DNA of 64,000 bases. Source: Planctomycetota bacterium. GTDB lineage: Bacteria; Planctomycetota; UBA1135; UBA2386. A program made the translations under genes and the position numbers. Below the pieces are notes generated by a model. That model had not been told where the DNA came from and did no database searches. It saw nothing but the letters and a program-made list of their open reading frames with translations. The stretch is from the NCBI GenBank assembly GCA_016713175.1, contig JADJPQ010000008.1:124001-188000 (forward strand). The letters are read 5' to 3'. Below are positions 44,119 through 54,941 of this stretch, piece by piece. Each line of letters opens with the position of its first letter. Position 1 is the first letter of the stretch.

Positions 44119-45801
44119 CTATGCCTGCCGCTGGGCGTCGCGCAGTGCCAGCAGGTCCTTCATCACCCCCGACAGATCGCGCGCGCCTGCCGTGCCGAAC
44201 GCGTCGTGCACCAGCCGATACGCCGCGTGCAGCCGCCGATAGACTGCCACCGCTGCCGGCTGTGGCGTCCATGTCGTCGGCTTGACACTGGTCATCGCCC
44301 GTTGCGCAGTGAGCACATCCGGATGCGCGCCACCGACCACCGCGCCGAAGATCGCGGCGCCGAGTGCACAGGCCTGCGGCGAACGCGCGGCCAGCAGCGG
44401 CCGTTCGCAGACATCGGCGTAGATCTGCATCAGCAACGGGTTCTTCTCGGCGACGCCGCCGCAGGTGACGATCCGGTCGATGCCGACGTCCGATTCCGCC
44501 AGCCGGTCGAGGATCGTCCGCGCGCCGAACGCGGTGGCTTCGATCCAGGCGCGATAGAGCTCGGCCGGCGTCGTCGCCAGCGTCAGCCCGAGCACCAGTC
44601 CCGTCAGCCGCGGATCGACCAGCACGCAGCGGTTGCCGTTGTGCCAGTCGAGCGCCAGCAGGCCCGAGGCGCCGGGCAGCAGTCGCGCCGCGGCTTCGCT
44701 GAGTGCCGCGTGGGCCGCCTCACCTTCGGGAACGCTGCGCGGCGCGATCTTGTGCACGAACCACTGGAAGATGTCGCCGACGGCGCTCTGGCCGGCCTCG
44801 ATGCCCCACATGCCGGGAACGATCGACTCCGGCGCGATGCCGCAGACGCCGGGAATGTCCGGTAGCGCGCGGTCCATTGGCAAAACCATGCAGTCACAAG
44901 TGCTGGTGCCGAGGATCTTGACGAGGGTGCCGGGTGCGCAGCCGCTGCCGACCGCGCCGGCGTGCGCGTCGAGCAGGCCTACGGCGATCGGTAGTTCGGG
45001 CAGACCCAGCGCACTGGCGAGGTCTCGCCGCAACGTGCCGGCGCGCTGGTTGGACGCGAGCGCGGGACCGTGGAAGCGTTCGCGCACACGCACCAGCCCC
45101 GGGTGCAGTTCGCGCAAGAACGCGGGGTCGGGCAGACCGCCCCACGCCGGGTGGTACATCGCCTTGTGGGCGGCGGCGCAGATGCTGCGCACGACCTTGC
45201 CGGGCTCGTGCTGACCGCACAACCAGCTCGGGATCCAGTCGCAGGCCTCGAGCCACGCGAACGCCGACATCGCGACGTGCGGATGGTGACGTTCACAGTG
45301 CAGCACCTTGGACCACAGCCATTCCGAACTGTAGGTGCCGCCGCACTTGTGCAGGTACGGCAGGCCGCGATGCTGCGCCTGTGCGGTGATCTCGCTGGCC
45401 TCGGCGTGCGCGGTGTGGTCCTTCCACAGCCAGGCCTGCGCGGCGAGGTCGTGACGGAAGTCGTCGCGGCTCGCCAGCGGCGTGTTGGTGCGATCGACCG
45501 GCAGCGGCGTTGAACCGGTGGCGTCGACGCCGATGCCGATGAGGCGGTCGTTGGCGAAATCGCGATGGCCGTGGGCGCGGCGCAGCGCTTCCTGGGTGGC
45601 CTGCACCAGGCCGTGCGTCCAGTCGTCGGGGTGCTGGCGGGCGAGTTCGAGGTTGCCCGGATCGGTGATCACACCGTGGTCACCGGTCGGGTAATCGGCG
45701 GTGCCGACGGCGGCTTCTTCGCCGGTGTGGGTGTCGACGATCAGCGCGCGGACGCTGCCCGTGCCGAAGTCGAGACCGAGGGCGAACGTGGAGGCCGACA
45801 T
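44119..45801 (-). CDS. araB: FGGY carbohydrate kinase, ribulokinase-like (AraB)
   Basis: A 560-residue FGGY-family sugar kinase. The N-terminal DFGTGSVRALIVD phosphate-binding motif is followed by GIGVDATGSTP. The region GTSTCDCMVLPMDRALP, then IPGVCGIAPES, then GMWGIEAGQSAVGDIFQWF is characteristic of L-ribulokinases, and EKNPLLMQIYADVCERP with SPQACALGAAIFGAVVG closes the ATP site. Expected reaction: phosphorylation of L-ribulose (arabinose pathway). Neighbouring arabinose genes are not present in the window, so a related ketopentose substrate is possible. It is divergent from the DUF1553 operon, separated by 184 nt. Confidence 0.83.
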   Translation of the reverse strand: MSASTFALGLDFGTGSVRALIVDTHTGEEAAVGTADYPTGDHGVITDPGNLELARQHPDDWTHGLVQATQEALRRAHGHRDFANDRLIGIGVDATGSTPLPVDRTNTPLASRDDFRHDLAAQAWLWKDHTAHAEASEITAQAQHRGLPYLHKCGGTYSSEWLWSKVLHCERHHPHVAMSAFAWLEACDWIPSWLCGQHEPGKVVRSICAAAHKAMYHPAWGGLPDPAFLRELHPGLVRVRERFHGPALASNQRAGTLRRDLASALGLPELPIAVGLLDAHAGAVGSGCAPGTLVKILGTSTCDCMVLPMDRALPDIPGVCGIAPESIVPGMWGIEAGQSAVGDIFQWFVHKIAPRSVPEGEAAHAALSEAAARLLPGASGLLALDWHNGNRCVLVDPRLTGLVLGLTLATTPAELYRAWIEATAFGARTILDRLAESDVGIDRIVTCGGVAEKNPLLMQIYADVCERPLLAARSPQACALGAAIFGAVVGGAHPDVLTAQRAMTSVKPTTWTPQPAAVAVYRRLHAAYRLVHDAFGTAGARDLSGVMKDLLALRDAQRQA

Positions 45802-45985
45802 GGGCAGAGACGATAGCGCGGAGTCGCGCCTCGCTTCGTCGGCTGCAGTTCGAACTGCGCGGGCGGGCGGTTGACCAGACGGCGAGGGCGGGGGATCGTC
45901 GACGCCTGTGCTTGACGGACCGGGTGGCCGGTGAACCTGCATGGAACCGGTGCCGCCTGGCTCGGAGACCCTACTCGTGATCCCG

Positions 45986-48900
45986 ATGTTGCGTTCGCTA
46001 CGACTGCCCCGCCTCAGCTTCGTCATGGTCGGCTGCGCCGTCCTCGAACAAGGCATCGCCCAGGTCGCGTTGCCGGTGGACGAAGTGCGGTTCAACCGCG
46101 ACATCCGGCCGATCCTCGCCGAGGCGTGCTTTCCGTGCCACGGTCCCGATCCAGCCAGCCGCAAGGCGGACCTGCGTCTGGATCACCAGCACGACCTCTT
46201 CTCCAACCGCACGAACGGCAAGGTGGTGGTTCCGGGCCAGCCGCTCGACAGCCTGCTCCACCAACGCATCAGCGCGACCGATCCGGACGACGTGATGCCG
46301 CCGCCGGACGCCCACGTGCAGCTCCAACCGGCGCAGAAGGAGCTGCTGCGCCGCTGGATCGAACAGGGCGCGCCGTGGCAGAAGCACTGGGCATTCCTCG
46401 CGGTCGAACGACCGCCCGAGCCCACGGTCGGGAATGCCGGCTGGGTCCGCAATCCCATCGACCGCTTCGTGCTTGCAGGCATCGAAGCGGCCGGGCTGCA
46501 GCCCGCAGCCGAAGCCGATCGCCGCACGCTCGCGCGGCGGTTGTGCCTGGACCTCACCGGCTTGCCGCCTGATCCGGCGGAGGTCGACGCGTTCGTCGAC
46601 GACCCGCGGCCTGACGCCTATGAGCGCCTGCTCGAACGGTGGATCGCGAGCCCGCACTATGGCGAGCACCGCGCCCGCTACTGGCTCGACGCGGCCCGGT
46701 ATGCCGACACGCACGGCAACCATTTCGACAATTACCGCGAGATGTGGCCCTATCGCGATTGGGTGATCGAGGCGTTCCAGACCAATCAGCGGTTCGATCA
46801 ATTCACCATCGAGCAGATCGCGGGCGACCTGCTGCCCGAGCCGACCACGGCGCAGAAGATCGCCACCGGTTTCCACCGCTGCAACATGACCACCAATGAG
46901 GGTGGCACGATCGAGGAGGAGAATCTCGCCGGCTACGCGCGTGATCGGGTCGAGACCACGTCGTGGGTCTGGCTCGGCCTGACCGCCAATTGCGCCGCGT
47001 GCCACGACCACAAATTCGACCCGATCTCGCAGCGCGACTTCTACGCGCTGAGCGCGTACTTCCGGAACACCACACAGCCGGGCACCGACGGCAACGTCAA
47101 GGATTCGCCACCGGTCCTGCGGCTGCCGAGTGCCGCCGATCGTCAGCGGGCGGCCGAACTGCCGACCCGCGTCCAGGCTGCGCAGGCGACGCGTGACCGC
47201 CTGCTGGCCGAGGCCCGCAGCCGGTTCGACGCCTGGCTGGCGACGGCGACGGTGGCCAGTTGGGAGCAGAAGCTGGCCGAGGACCGGGCGCCGGCGCAAC
47301 ATCTGCCCCTGACCGGACCGGCCAGGGACGACGCGCTGGACGGCATCGCTGGCAACACCGTGCTCCCGGCGGTTGCTGCGCGCCCCGTTGCCTGGGATGA
47401 CAGCGGACCCTTCGGCCACGCGGTGAGGGTGGATGGCCAGGTCGACGTCACCTATGCGGCGGTCGGCGATCTCGCGAGCGATCAACCCTGGTCGATCAGC
47501 TGCTGGCTCGAGATCGCCAAGGCCGCGCCCGAAGGCGCATTGTTCGGGCGCATGGATGCCGACGACAGTCATCGCGGTTGGAACCTCTGGGTGCAGGGCA
47601 ACGAACTGGCGATCCACCTGATCCATCATTGGCCGGACGACGCCCTCAAAGTCCACACCACCGGCAGCCCGGTGCAGCGTGACACCTGGCAGCATGTGAG
47701 CGTCACCTATGACGGATCGCGACGCGCCGCGGGGCTGAAGTTCTACGTCGATGGCCGGCTCATGGCGGTGAAGGTCGAAACCGACACGCTGAAGGGCACG
47801 ACCCGCACGGCGGCGCCCTTCCGACTGGGCCATTTCGGCAAAGCGGCGGCCGGCGGTGCCCTGCGGACTGCGAACGCCGTGGGTGGACCGCTGGGATACA
47901 CGAAGTGCGCCGACGAAGGCGGGACCTTCGTGCTGGACGGCGCCTGCGATGTCGCCTACGGCGCCAACGGCCAGTTCCGGCACCTCCTGGCCCAGACGGG
48001 GACCATCAAATTCGACAACGCGACGTTTGGCGACCCTGTTCCGGGGGTGAGGAAGGCAGGATACGTCAAGATGCCGCAGGGAGCTGGCATCGCGGCCAGC
48101 GCCGCGTCGCTGCAGCAGATCCGGTTCCATGCCCGGGTGTTGCCGGAAGCGGAAGTTCGGCGTCAGGCCGCCGACAGGACGGTGCGCGAGCTGCTCGCGG
48201 TCGAAGCCAAGGCTCGCGATCCGCAAGCGGCCGACCGGGCGTTCGCCCTGCTCAGTGATGCCGGCGAGCCGCTGGCTGCGGCAAATGCCGAACTGGAGGC
48301 ATTGGCGGCGGAATCGAAGGCAATCGACGCTCGGGCCACGGTGACCCACATCCAGCAGGAGAAGGCCGACAAGCCGATGGCGTACATCCTGCTGCGCGGG
48401 GAATACGACAAACGCGGCGAGCAGGTCGAACCCGGGGTCTTCCACGCCTTGCATCCACAGGCGCCGGATGCGCCCAAGAACCGCCTGGGGCTGGCGCAAT
48501 GGCTGGTGGCAAAGGACAACGGCCTGACGCCACGCGTGATCGTCAATCGCCTGTGGCAGGAGATCTTCGGCTGCGGCATCGTCAGGACCAGCGAGGACTT
48601 CGGCATCATGGGCGAGGCCCCGTCGCACCCGGACCTGCTCGACTGGCTGGCGGCGGAGTTTCGTTCCGACTGGGACTATCAGCGGGTGCTGCAGCTGATC
48701 CTGACGTCGGCGACCTACCGGCAGGCGGCCGTAGCCACGCCCGCGAAGATCGAACGGGATCCGGCGAACCGACTGCTGGCGCGCGGTCCGCGGTTCCGCA
48801 TGGATGCAGAGATGCTGCGCGACTACGCGCTGCGGGTCAGCGGCCTGCTCACCGAGACCGTCGGCGGCGCGAGTGTCAAGCCGTATCAGCCCGAAGGGGT

Positions 48901-49414
48901 CTGGGAGGCGGTCGGCATGCGGGAGAGCAACACCAAGATCTACCAACCCGACCGCGGCGCCGCGTTGTATCGACGCAGCGTCTACTCGTTCTGGAAGCGC
49001 ATGGCGCCGCCGGCGGCGATGGAGATCCTCAATGCGCCCAATCGCGAGACTTCGTGCCTGCGCCGCGAGCGGACCAACACACCGCTGCAGGCGCTGGTGA
49101 CGCTGAACGATCCGCAGCTCCTCGAGGCCGCCCGCGTCGTGGCCGAGCAGGTGTTGCGGCAGCCGCCGGACGCGCAGGTTGCCGAGGCCGGGCGACGGAT
49201 CCTGTTGCGTCCATTCCGCGCGACCGAACTGGCGCTGCTGCAAGAGAGTCACGCCCGGCTGCTGGCTCACTACCGCGCGCACGGCGAGGACGCCAGGGCC
49301 GTGCTCGAGGTCGGCGAGCGCCGGTCGGATCCCGACCTGCCCGCGACCGACCTTGCCGCGATGACCTTGCTCTGCAATGCACTGCTGAATCTCGACGAGG
49401 TCCTGAACAAATGA
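45986..49414 (+). CDS. Planctomycete PSCyt1-DUF1549-LamG-DUF1553 cytochrome
   Basis: A 1142-residue periplasmic protein with the usual planctomycete architecture. PSCyt1 has a haem motif CFPCH (~50) in RDIRPILAEACFPCHGPDP; DUF1549 follows (NPIDRFVLAGIEAAGL, then RLCLDLTGLPPDPAEVDAF) with a second CxxCH, CAACHDH (~335). A LamG/concanavalin-like domain (~470-620; AVRVDGQVDVTYAAVGDL, SVTYDGSRRAAGLKFYVDG) sits in the middle. DUF1553 at the C-terminus contains LGLAQWLVAKDNGLTPRVIVNRLWQ and ATYRQ. These proteins are linked to polysaccharide breakdown. First gene of a four-gene operon; next gene overlaps by 4 nt. Confidence 0.92.
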   Translation: MLRSLRLPRLSFVMVGCAVLEQGIAQVALPVDEVRFNRDIRPILAEACFPCHGPDPASRKADLRLDHQHDLFSNRTNGKVVVPGQPLDSLLHQRISATDPDDVMPPPDAHVQLQPAQKELLRRWIEQGAPWQKHWAFLAVERPPEPTVGNAGWVRNPIDRFVLAGIEAAGLQPAAEADRRTLARRLCLDLTGLPPDPAEVDAFVDDPRPDAYERLLERWIASPHYGEHRARYWLDAARYADTHGNHFDNYREMWPYRDWVIEAFQTNQRFDQFTIEQIAGDLLPEPTTAQKIATGFHRCNMTTNEGGTIEEENLAGYARDRVETTSWVWLGLTANCAACHDHKFDPISQRDFYALSAYFRNTTQPGTDGNVKDSPPVLRLPSAADRQRAAELPTRVQAAQATRDRLLAEARSRFDAWLATATVASWEQKLAEDRAPAQHLPLTGPARDDALDGIAGNTVLPAVAARPVAWDDSGPFGHAVRVDGQVDVTYAAVGDLASDQPWSISCWLEIAKAAPEGALFGRMDADDSHRGWNLWVQGNELAIHLIHHWPDDALKVHTTGSPVQRDTWQHVSVTYDGSRRAAGLKFYVDGRLMAVKVETDTLKGTTRTAAPFRLGHFGKAAAGGALRTANAVGGPLGYTKCADEGGTFVLDGACDVAYGANGQFRHLLAQTGTIKFDNATFGDPVPGVRKAGYVKMPQGAGIAASAASLQQIRFHARVLPEAEVRRQAADRTVRELLAVEAKARDPQAADRAFALLSDAGEPLAAANAELEALAAESKAIDARATVTHIQQEKADKPMAYILLRGEYDKRGEQVEPGVFHALHPQAPDAPKNRLGLAQWLVAKDNGLTPRVIVNRLWQEIFGCGIVRTSEDFGIMGEAPSHPDLLDWLAAEFRSDWDYQRVLQLILTSATYRQAAVATPAKIERDPANRLLARGPRFRMDAEMLRDYALRVSGLLTETVGGASVKPYQPEGVWEAVGMRESNTKIYQPDRGAALYRRSVYSFWKRMAPPAAMEILNAPNRETSCLRRERTNTPLQALVTLNDPQLLEAARVVAEQVLRQPPDAQVAEAGRRILLRPFRATELALLQESHARLLAHYRAHGEDARAVLEVGERRSDPDLPATDLAAMTLLCNALLNLDEVLNK

Positions 49415-50868
49415 ACTCCACCAACCACGACCGGTCGACCCGCCGCGCGCTGCTCGGACGCGGCCTCGGCGCGCTGGGCTGCTCGCCGCTGGCATCGTTG
49501 CTCGGCACTTCCGGTGGCCGCCCGCTGGCCGCTGGGCCCACCGTCGACGACGGCGCGCCAGGACCGCATTTCGTGCCCAGGGCCAGGCACGTGATCTACC
49601 TGCACATGGTCGGCGGGCCGTCGCAGATCGACCTGTTCGACCACAAGCCCCGGCTGCACGAATGGTACGACAAGGACCTGCCGGAATCGGTTCGCGGCGG
49701 TCAGCGGCTGACCACCATGACTTCCGGGCAGACGCGGTTCCCCATCGCGCCGTCGAAGTTCACGTTCACCAGGCGCGGGCAGTGCGGCATGTGGATCAAC
49801 GACCTGCTGCCACACCTCGGCCAGGTTGCCGATCGCATCTGCTGGATGCGTTCGCTGTACACCGAAGCGATCAACCACGAACCGGCCATGAGCCAGATGC
49901 AGACTGGCAATCAGGTCACCGGGCGCCCGTGTCTTGGCGCGTGGGCGTCCTGGGGACTCGGCACGCTGAACCGGAATCTGCCGGCGTTCGTCGTGATGGT
50001 GGCGACGCCATCCAATCGCGAACAGGAACAGGCGATCTCGGGTCGCGTGTGGTCGTCCGGGTTCCTGCCCGGCATCCACGCCGGGGTGTCGTTTCGCGCG
50101 CAGGGCGACCCGATCCTGTTCCTCAACAATCCGGCCGGAGTCAGCAGCGCGGCGCGACGGATCACGCTCGACGGCATCGGCGAGATGAACCGGATCGCTG
50201 CCGAGGAATTCGGCGACCCCGAGACGCAGACCCGCATCGGTCAATACGAGATGGCCTATCGGATGCAGTCGAGCGTGCCCGAGTTGACCGCCATTGACCA
50301 AGAGCCGGCGAGCACGTATCGGCTGTATGGGGAAGACGCCAGAAAACCCGGCACGTTTGCCAATTCCGCGCTGTTGGCGCGCCGGCTGGTCGAGCGCGGC
50401 GTCCGCTTCGTGCAGATCTACCACAACAACTGGGATCACCATGGCAACGTCGCCGGACGCATGCCGAGCCAGTGTCGGGACGTCGATCAGGCGTGTGCCG
50501 GCCTGATTAGAGACCTCGGGCAGCGGGGTCTGCTGGACGACACCCTGGTGATCTGGGGTGGGGAGTTCGGCCGCACGGTCTATTCCCAGGGCGGGGTCGG
50601 CAAGGACAACTATGGCCGCGATCATCACCCGCGCTGCTTCACGATGTGGATGGCGGGCGGCGGTGTGAGGGCCGGGCACATCCACGGCGAAACGGATGAT
50701 TTCAGCTACAACATCGTCAGGGATCCGATCCACATCCGCGACTTCCACGCGACCATCCTGCACCAACTGGGTTTCGATCACCAGCGCATGACCTACCGGC
50801 ATCAGGGGCTGGATGCGCGCCTGACGGGTGTCGAGAAGGCCAGGGTCATCACCGAGTTGCTGGCCTGA
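49411..50868 (+). CDS. DUF1501 domain protein, Tat-exported
   Basis: A 485-residue protein. The N-terminus STRRALLGRGLGALG is a likely twin-arginine signal. DUF1501 signatures include HVIYLHMVGGPSQIDLFDHKP, AINHEPAMSQMQTG, HNNWDHHGN and WGGEFGRTVYSQG, with HHPRCFTMWMAGGGVRAG at the end. DUF1501 belongs to the alkaline phosphatase/sulfatase-like superfamily, and its genes nearly always follow DUF1553 genes in planctomycetes. The ATG overlaps the DUF1553 stop, so the two are made together. Substrate unknown. Confidence 0.92.
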   Translation: MNSTNHDRSTRRALLGRGLGALGCSPLASLLGTSGGRPLAAGPTVDDGAPGPHFVPRARHVIYLHMVGGPSQIDLFDHKPRLHEWYDKDLPESVRGGQRLTTMTSGQTRFPIAPSKFTFTRRGQCGMWINDLLPHLGQVADRICWMRSLYTEAINHEPAMSQMQTGNQVTGRPCLGAWASWGLGTLNRNLPAFVVMVATPSNREQEQAISGRVWSSGFLPGIHAGVSFRAQGDPILFLNNPAGVSSAARRITLDGIGEMNRIAAEEFGDPETQTRIGQYEMAYRMQSSVPELTAIDQEPASTYRLYGEDARKPGTFANSALLARRLVERGVRFVQIYHNNWDHHGNVAGRMPSQCRDVDQACAGLIRDLGQRGLLDDTLVIWGGEFGRTVYSQGGVGKDNYGRDHHPRCFTMWMAGGGVRAGHIHGETDDFSYNIVRDPIHIRDFHATILHQLGFDHQRMTYRHQGLDARLTGVEKARVITELLA

Positions 50869-50977
50869 GCGGCGTCGGCCGCAAGCGGTTCGGGCTCGTG
50901 CAGGAACGACGCGCCGGCCTTGCTTGCCGCACTCCTGGCGGCACGATGGCCGGTCCCGTTTGCCCGGAGTCGCTCCC

Positions 50978-53900
50978 TTGACCGCATCGTTCCGTGTCGT
51001 CGCCATCCTGCCGATCCTCGCGGTTCTCGTCCTGGCGAGCGCCAACGCCCAGGAATCGGCGGCCGCCGATCGCGGCTTCCGGCCGATCTTCAATGGCAAG
51101 GATCTGACCGGTTGGAGCGCCGACCCGACCTTCTGGTCGGTGCGCGATGGCGCCATCGTCGGCGAGTGCACACCGGAGAGGCAGCCCAGGCACAACACGT
51201 TCTGCATCTGGACCGACGGCGAGGTCGACGACTTCGAACTGCGGGCTGAGTTCCGGATCGTCGGCGGCAACTCGGGCATCCAGTTCCGCAGCAAGGCCAG
51301 GGCGGACTGGGTCGTCGGCGGCTACCAGGCGGACATGGACGGCGGCCTTGACTGGACCGGCGCCAACTACGAGGAAGGCGGTCGCGGCCTGCTGGCGCGC
51401 TGCGGCGAACGCACGGTGATCGGCAAGGACGGCAAGGTCACCGTGACCGGCCAGGTCGGCGAGCGCGCGACGATCCTGGCCGCGGTTCGCAAAAATGACT
51501 GGAACGAGTACTCGATCACCGCGACCGGCGATCACGTCGTCCAGCGCGTCAATGGCGTGGTGACTTGCGAGTTCACCGACGAGCAGGCGGACCGGCGCGC
51601 CATGCAAGGAGTCCTGGCCCTGCAGATGCATGCCGGCGTCGAGCGCTTCACCGTCGCGTTCAGGAACCTGCGGCTGCGACGGCTGCCGCTGACCGACAAT
51701 CGCAAGAAGATCGTGCTGGTGGCCGGAGCGAACAGTCATGGCCCCGGCGAGCACGAGTTCGAAGCGGGCGTCCACTGTCTGCGCCGATGCCTCGACCAGG
51801 TGCCCGGCGTGATCGCCGCCGACTACTATCGTGGCTGGCCGGCCGACCCGACGGCTTTCGACAATGCCGATGCGGTGTTCAGCTACGCCGATGGCGGCGC
51901 TGGCCATCCGTTCCTGCAGAAGGACCACCTCGAGATCATCACCGCGCTGGTCAAGAAAGGAGTTGGCGTCGGCTTCTGCCACTATGCGGTGGAGGTGCCG
52001 CGGGATCGCGGTGGCCCGCAGTTCCTGCAGTGGATCGGCGGCTACTACGAGAGCGGGTTCTCGGCCAATCCGATCTGGGACGCACGCTTCACGGCGCTGC
52101 CCGAGCATCCGGTGACCCGCGGCGTGCAGCCGTTTGCCACGCGCGACGAGTGGTACTTCAACATGCGGTTCCGCCCCAATGACCAGGGGGTGGTGCCGAT
52201 CCTGCAGGACACGCCGTCCGATGCGACGCGCAGAAACCCCTACTCCGGCTGCGGCCCGTACCCGCACATCGTCGCCGACAGTGGCCGGCGGGAGACCGTG
52301 ATGTGGGTGGTCGACAATCCCGAAACCAACCGCGGCTTCGGGTTCACCGGCGGGCACTTCCACAAGAACTGGGCGGACGACAATCAGCGCAAGCTGGTGC
52401 TCAATGCCCTGCTGTGGCTCGCCAGGGGCGAGGTTCAGGCCGGCGGCATCGTCAGCGATCCGACCGACGATGATCTCAACAGCCGGCTGCGCAGCCGTCA
52501 GGCGGCCGCGCAGGAGCCGCGAACGCCGGCGGCCATGGACCTCGCCAAGGCGAAGTTCGCGAGCAAGGTGGTGAGCGCCGACTCCGTAGCGATCGACGTC
52601 GATATCACGGGGGCCAAGGAACTGTATCTGGTCGTCGCCGATGGCGGTGACGGCAACTCCTGCGATTGGGCCGACTGGATCGACCCGGTGCTGGTGGGCC
52701 CGGCCGGCGAGACCAGGCTCACGGACCTGAAATGGACGCGCGCCGAGGCCGGCTGGGGCAACGTCCACATCGGCAAGAACGCGGGCGGCGGCGCCATGAA
52801 GGTCGCCGGCCAGCCGGTGTCCGGCATCGGCACGCACAGCGACTCGGTGATCGCGTACGACATCGCGGGCAAAGGCTTCACCCGTTTCCGGGCGCGCGGC
52901 GGCGTCGACAATGGCGGCACCGACCAGGGCAACGGCACGTCCGTGCAGTTCCTGGTGTTCACCGAGAAGCCGCCGCGGAGCCTCGGCAGGGCCAACGGCG
53001 GCAATCCTGGCCTGCCCGCCGCGGAGTCGGTTGCGGCGATGACGGTCGCCGCGGGCTGCGAAGCGAAGCTCTGGGCGAGCGAGCCGATGCTCAGCAATCC
53101 CACCAACCTCGACATCGATGCGATGGGGCGGGTCTGGGTGTGCGAGGGCTTGAACTATCGCCAGTGGCAACGACTGCGGCCGGCGGGTGACCGGATCCTG
53201 GTGCTCGAGGACACCGACGGCGACGGTCAGGCCGACAAGTCGCGGGTGTTCTATCAGGGGCCCGAGATCAATGCGGCGCTCGGCATCTGCGTGCTCGGCG
53301 ACAAGGTCATCGTCTCGTGTTCGCCGGACGTCTACGTGTTCACCGACCGTGGCGAAGGCCAGCCGCCGACCAAGGAACGGGTGCTCACCGGCATCGGCGG
53401 CGCGCAGCACGACCACGGCATGCACGCGTTCGTGTTCGGCCCCGACGGCAAGCTCTACGGCAACTTCGGCAACGAAGGCCAGCGCCTGCGCGACCAGGAC
53501 GGCAAGCCGATCGTCGACCGCGAGGGCAACGAAGTGGCGGCCAACGGGCGGCCCTACCGGCAGGGCGTGGTGTTCCGTTGCAATCCCGACTTCACCGGCT
53601 TCGAGACGCTCGGTCACAACTTCCGCAACAACTACGAGGTCGCGGCCGACTCGTTCGGCACGTTGTGGCAGTCCGACAATGACGACGACGGCAATCAGGG
53701 CGTGCGGATCAACTACGTGATGGAGCACGGCAACTTCGGCTACACCGATGAGGTCACCGGTGCCGGCTGGGGGGCCAAACGCACCAACCTGGAGACGACG
53801 GTCCCGGCCCGGCATTGGCACCAGAACGACCCCGGCGTGGTGCCAAACCTGCTGATCACGGGCGCCGGCTCGCCGACCGGCATCCTGGTCTACGAAGGGA

Positions 53901-54898
53901 CGTTGCTGCCGCCGGTGTTCCACGGGCAGATCCTGCACTGTGACGCCGGGCCCAATGTGGTGCGCGCCTATCCGGTGACGACCGCAGGCGCCGGCTATCA
54001 GGCGACGATCGTCGAGCTCGTGAAGTCGAGGGACCGCTGGTTCCGGCCGTCGGACTGTGCCGTGGCGCCGGATGGTGCGGTGTTCGTCGCGGACTGGTTC
54101 GACCCGGGTGTCGGCGGTCACCAGATGGGCGATCACGATCCCGAGCAGGCCGGCGGCCGCATCTATCGGATCGCGCCGACCGGCAACCGGCCCGCGGTGC
54201 CGACGCTGGACCTCACTTCGGTGACAGGCGCCATCGACGCGTTGTGCTCGCCCAACCTCGCTCGTCGCTACGCCGGCTGGATCACGCTGCACCAACTCGG
54301 CGACCAGGCGGAGCCGGCGCTCCTGCGTCTGTGGCAGGGTGACAACCCGCGCTGGCGCGCCCGCGCGCTGCACCTGCTGGCCCGCGTGCCGGGGCGGGCG
54401 GCATCGTATGTCCAGCAAGCGATCGGCGACGCTGACCCGCAGATCCGCGTCACGGCACTGCGACTTGCCGTCGGACTCGGGCTCGACCCGATCCCGCTGG
54501 TCGCCGCGCTCGTCGGCGATCCGTCGGCGATGGTTCGCCGCCAGTGCGCGCTGAGTCTGCGGCACCAGAAGTCCGCGGCTTCGGCCGAACTGTGGGCGGC
54601 GCTCGCCGCGCAGCACGATGGCCAGGACCGTTGGTATCTGGAGGCGCTCGGTATCGGCGCGGCCGGCAACGAAGAAGCGTGCTTTGGCGCCTGGTTGGCG
54701 AAGGTCGGTGAGGCCTGGAACGGGCCCGGTGGGCGCGACATCGTCTGGCGATCGCGTACCGACAAGGCGCTCGACTACCTCGTCACCATCCTCAAGGATG
54801 ACAAGACCACCGCGGCCGAGCAGGCTCGTTGCATGCGCGCGTTCGACTTCCACGCCGGGCCGGCGAAGGCCGCGGCGCTCAAACGCCTGCTCGAATAG
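50978..54898 (+). CDS. Five-module fusion: DUF1080, ThuA, NPCBM, PVC dehydrogenase propeller, HEAT
   Basis: A 1306-residue exported protein (signal peptide ending NAQ). Modules in order: DUF1080/3-keto-disaccharide hydrolase (~32-230; FRPIFNGKDLTGW, NSGIQFRSKA); ThuA-like (~240-490; CHYAVEVP, GFTGGHFHKNW); NPCBM carbohydrate-binding (~525-680; GNVHIGKNAGGG); PVC-type membrane-bound dehydrogenase propeller (~685-1070; VWVCEGLNYRQW, HGMHAFVFGPDGKLYGNFGN); and HEAT-like repeats to the end. The start is TTG at 50978 with GGAG upstream, since no ATG lies near. The haem domain that often follows is encoded by the next gene. Third gene of the operon, 109 nt after DUF1501. Confidence 0.87.
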   Translation: MTASFRVVAILPILAVLVLASANAQESAAADRGFRPIFNGKDLTGWSADPTFWSVRDGAIVGECTPERQPRHNTFCIWTDGEVDDFELRAEFRIVGGNSGIQFRSKARADWVVGGYQADMDGGLDWTGANYEEGGRGLLARCGERTVIGKDGKVTVTGQVGERATILAAVRKNDWNEYSITATGDHVVQRVNGVVTCEFTDEQADRRAMQGVLALQMHAGVERFTVAFRNLRLRRLPLTDNRKKIVLVAGANSHGPGEHEFEAGVHCLRRCLDQVPGVIAADYYRGWPADPTAFDNADAVFSYADGGAGHPFLQKDHLEIITALVKKGVGVGFCHYAVEVPRDRGGPQFLQWIGGYYESGFSANPIWDARFTALPEHPVTRGVQPFATRDEWYFNMRFRPNDQGVVPILQDTPSDATRRNPYSGCGPYPHIVADSGRRETVMWVVDNPETNRGFGFTGGHFHKNWADDNQRKLVLNALLWLARGEVQAGGIVSDPTDDDLNSRLRSRQAAAQEPRTPAAMDLAKAKFASKVVSADSVAIDVDITGAKELYLVVADGGDGNSCDWADWIDPVLVGPAGETRLTDLKWTRAEAGWGNVHIGKNAGGGAMKVAGQPVSGIGTHSDSVIAYDIAGKGFTRFRARGGVDNGGTDQGNGTSVQFLVFTEKPPRSLGRANGGNPGLPAAESVAAMTVAAGCEAKLWASEPMLSNPTNLDIDAMGRVWVCEGLNYRQWQRLRPAGDRILVLEDTDGDGQADKSRVFYQGPEINAALGICVLGDKVIVSCSPDVYVFTDRGEGQPPTKERVLTGIGGAQHDHGMHAFVFGPDGKLYGNFGNEGQRLRDQDGKPIVDREGNEVAANGRPYRQGVVFRCNPDFTGFETLGHNFRNNYEVAADSFGTLWQSDNDDDGNQGVRINYVMEHGNFGYTDEVTGAGWGAKRTNLETTVPARHWHQNDPGVVPNLLITGAGSPTGILVYEGTLLPPVFHGQILHCDAGPNVVRAYPVTTAGAGYQATIVELVKSRDRWFRPSDCAVAPDGAVFVADWFDPGVGGHQMGDHDPEQAGGRIYRIAPTGNRPAVPTLDLTSVTGAIDALCSPNLARRYAGWITLHQLGDQAEPALLRLWQGDNPRWRARALHLLARVPGRAASYVQQAIGDADPQIRVTALRLAVGLGLDPIPLVAALVGDPSAMVRRQCALSLRHQKSAASAELWAALAAQHDGQDRWYLEALGIGAAGNEEACFGAWLAKVGEAWNGPGGRDIVWRSRTDKALDYLVTILKDDKTTAAEQARCMRAFDFHAGPAKAAALKRLLE

Positions 54899-54941
54899 GT
54901 GTCCGTTCGCCGCCCGCAGTCGTTCCGCCGCCATCACGCGA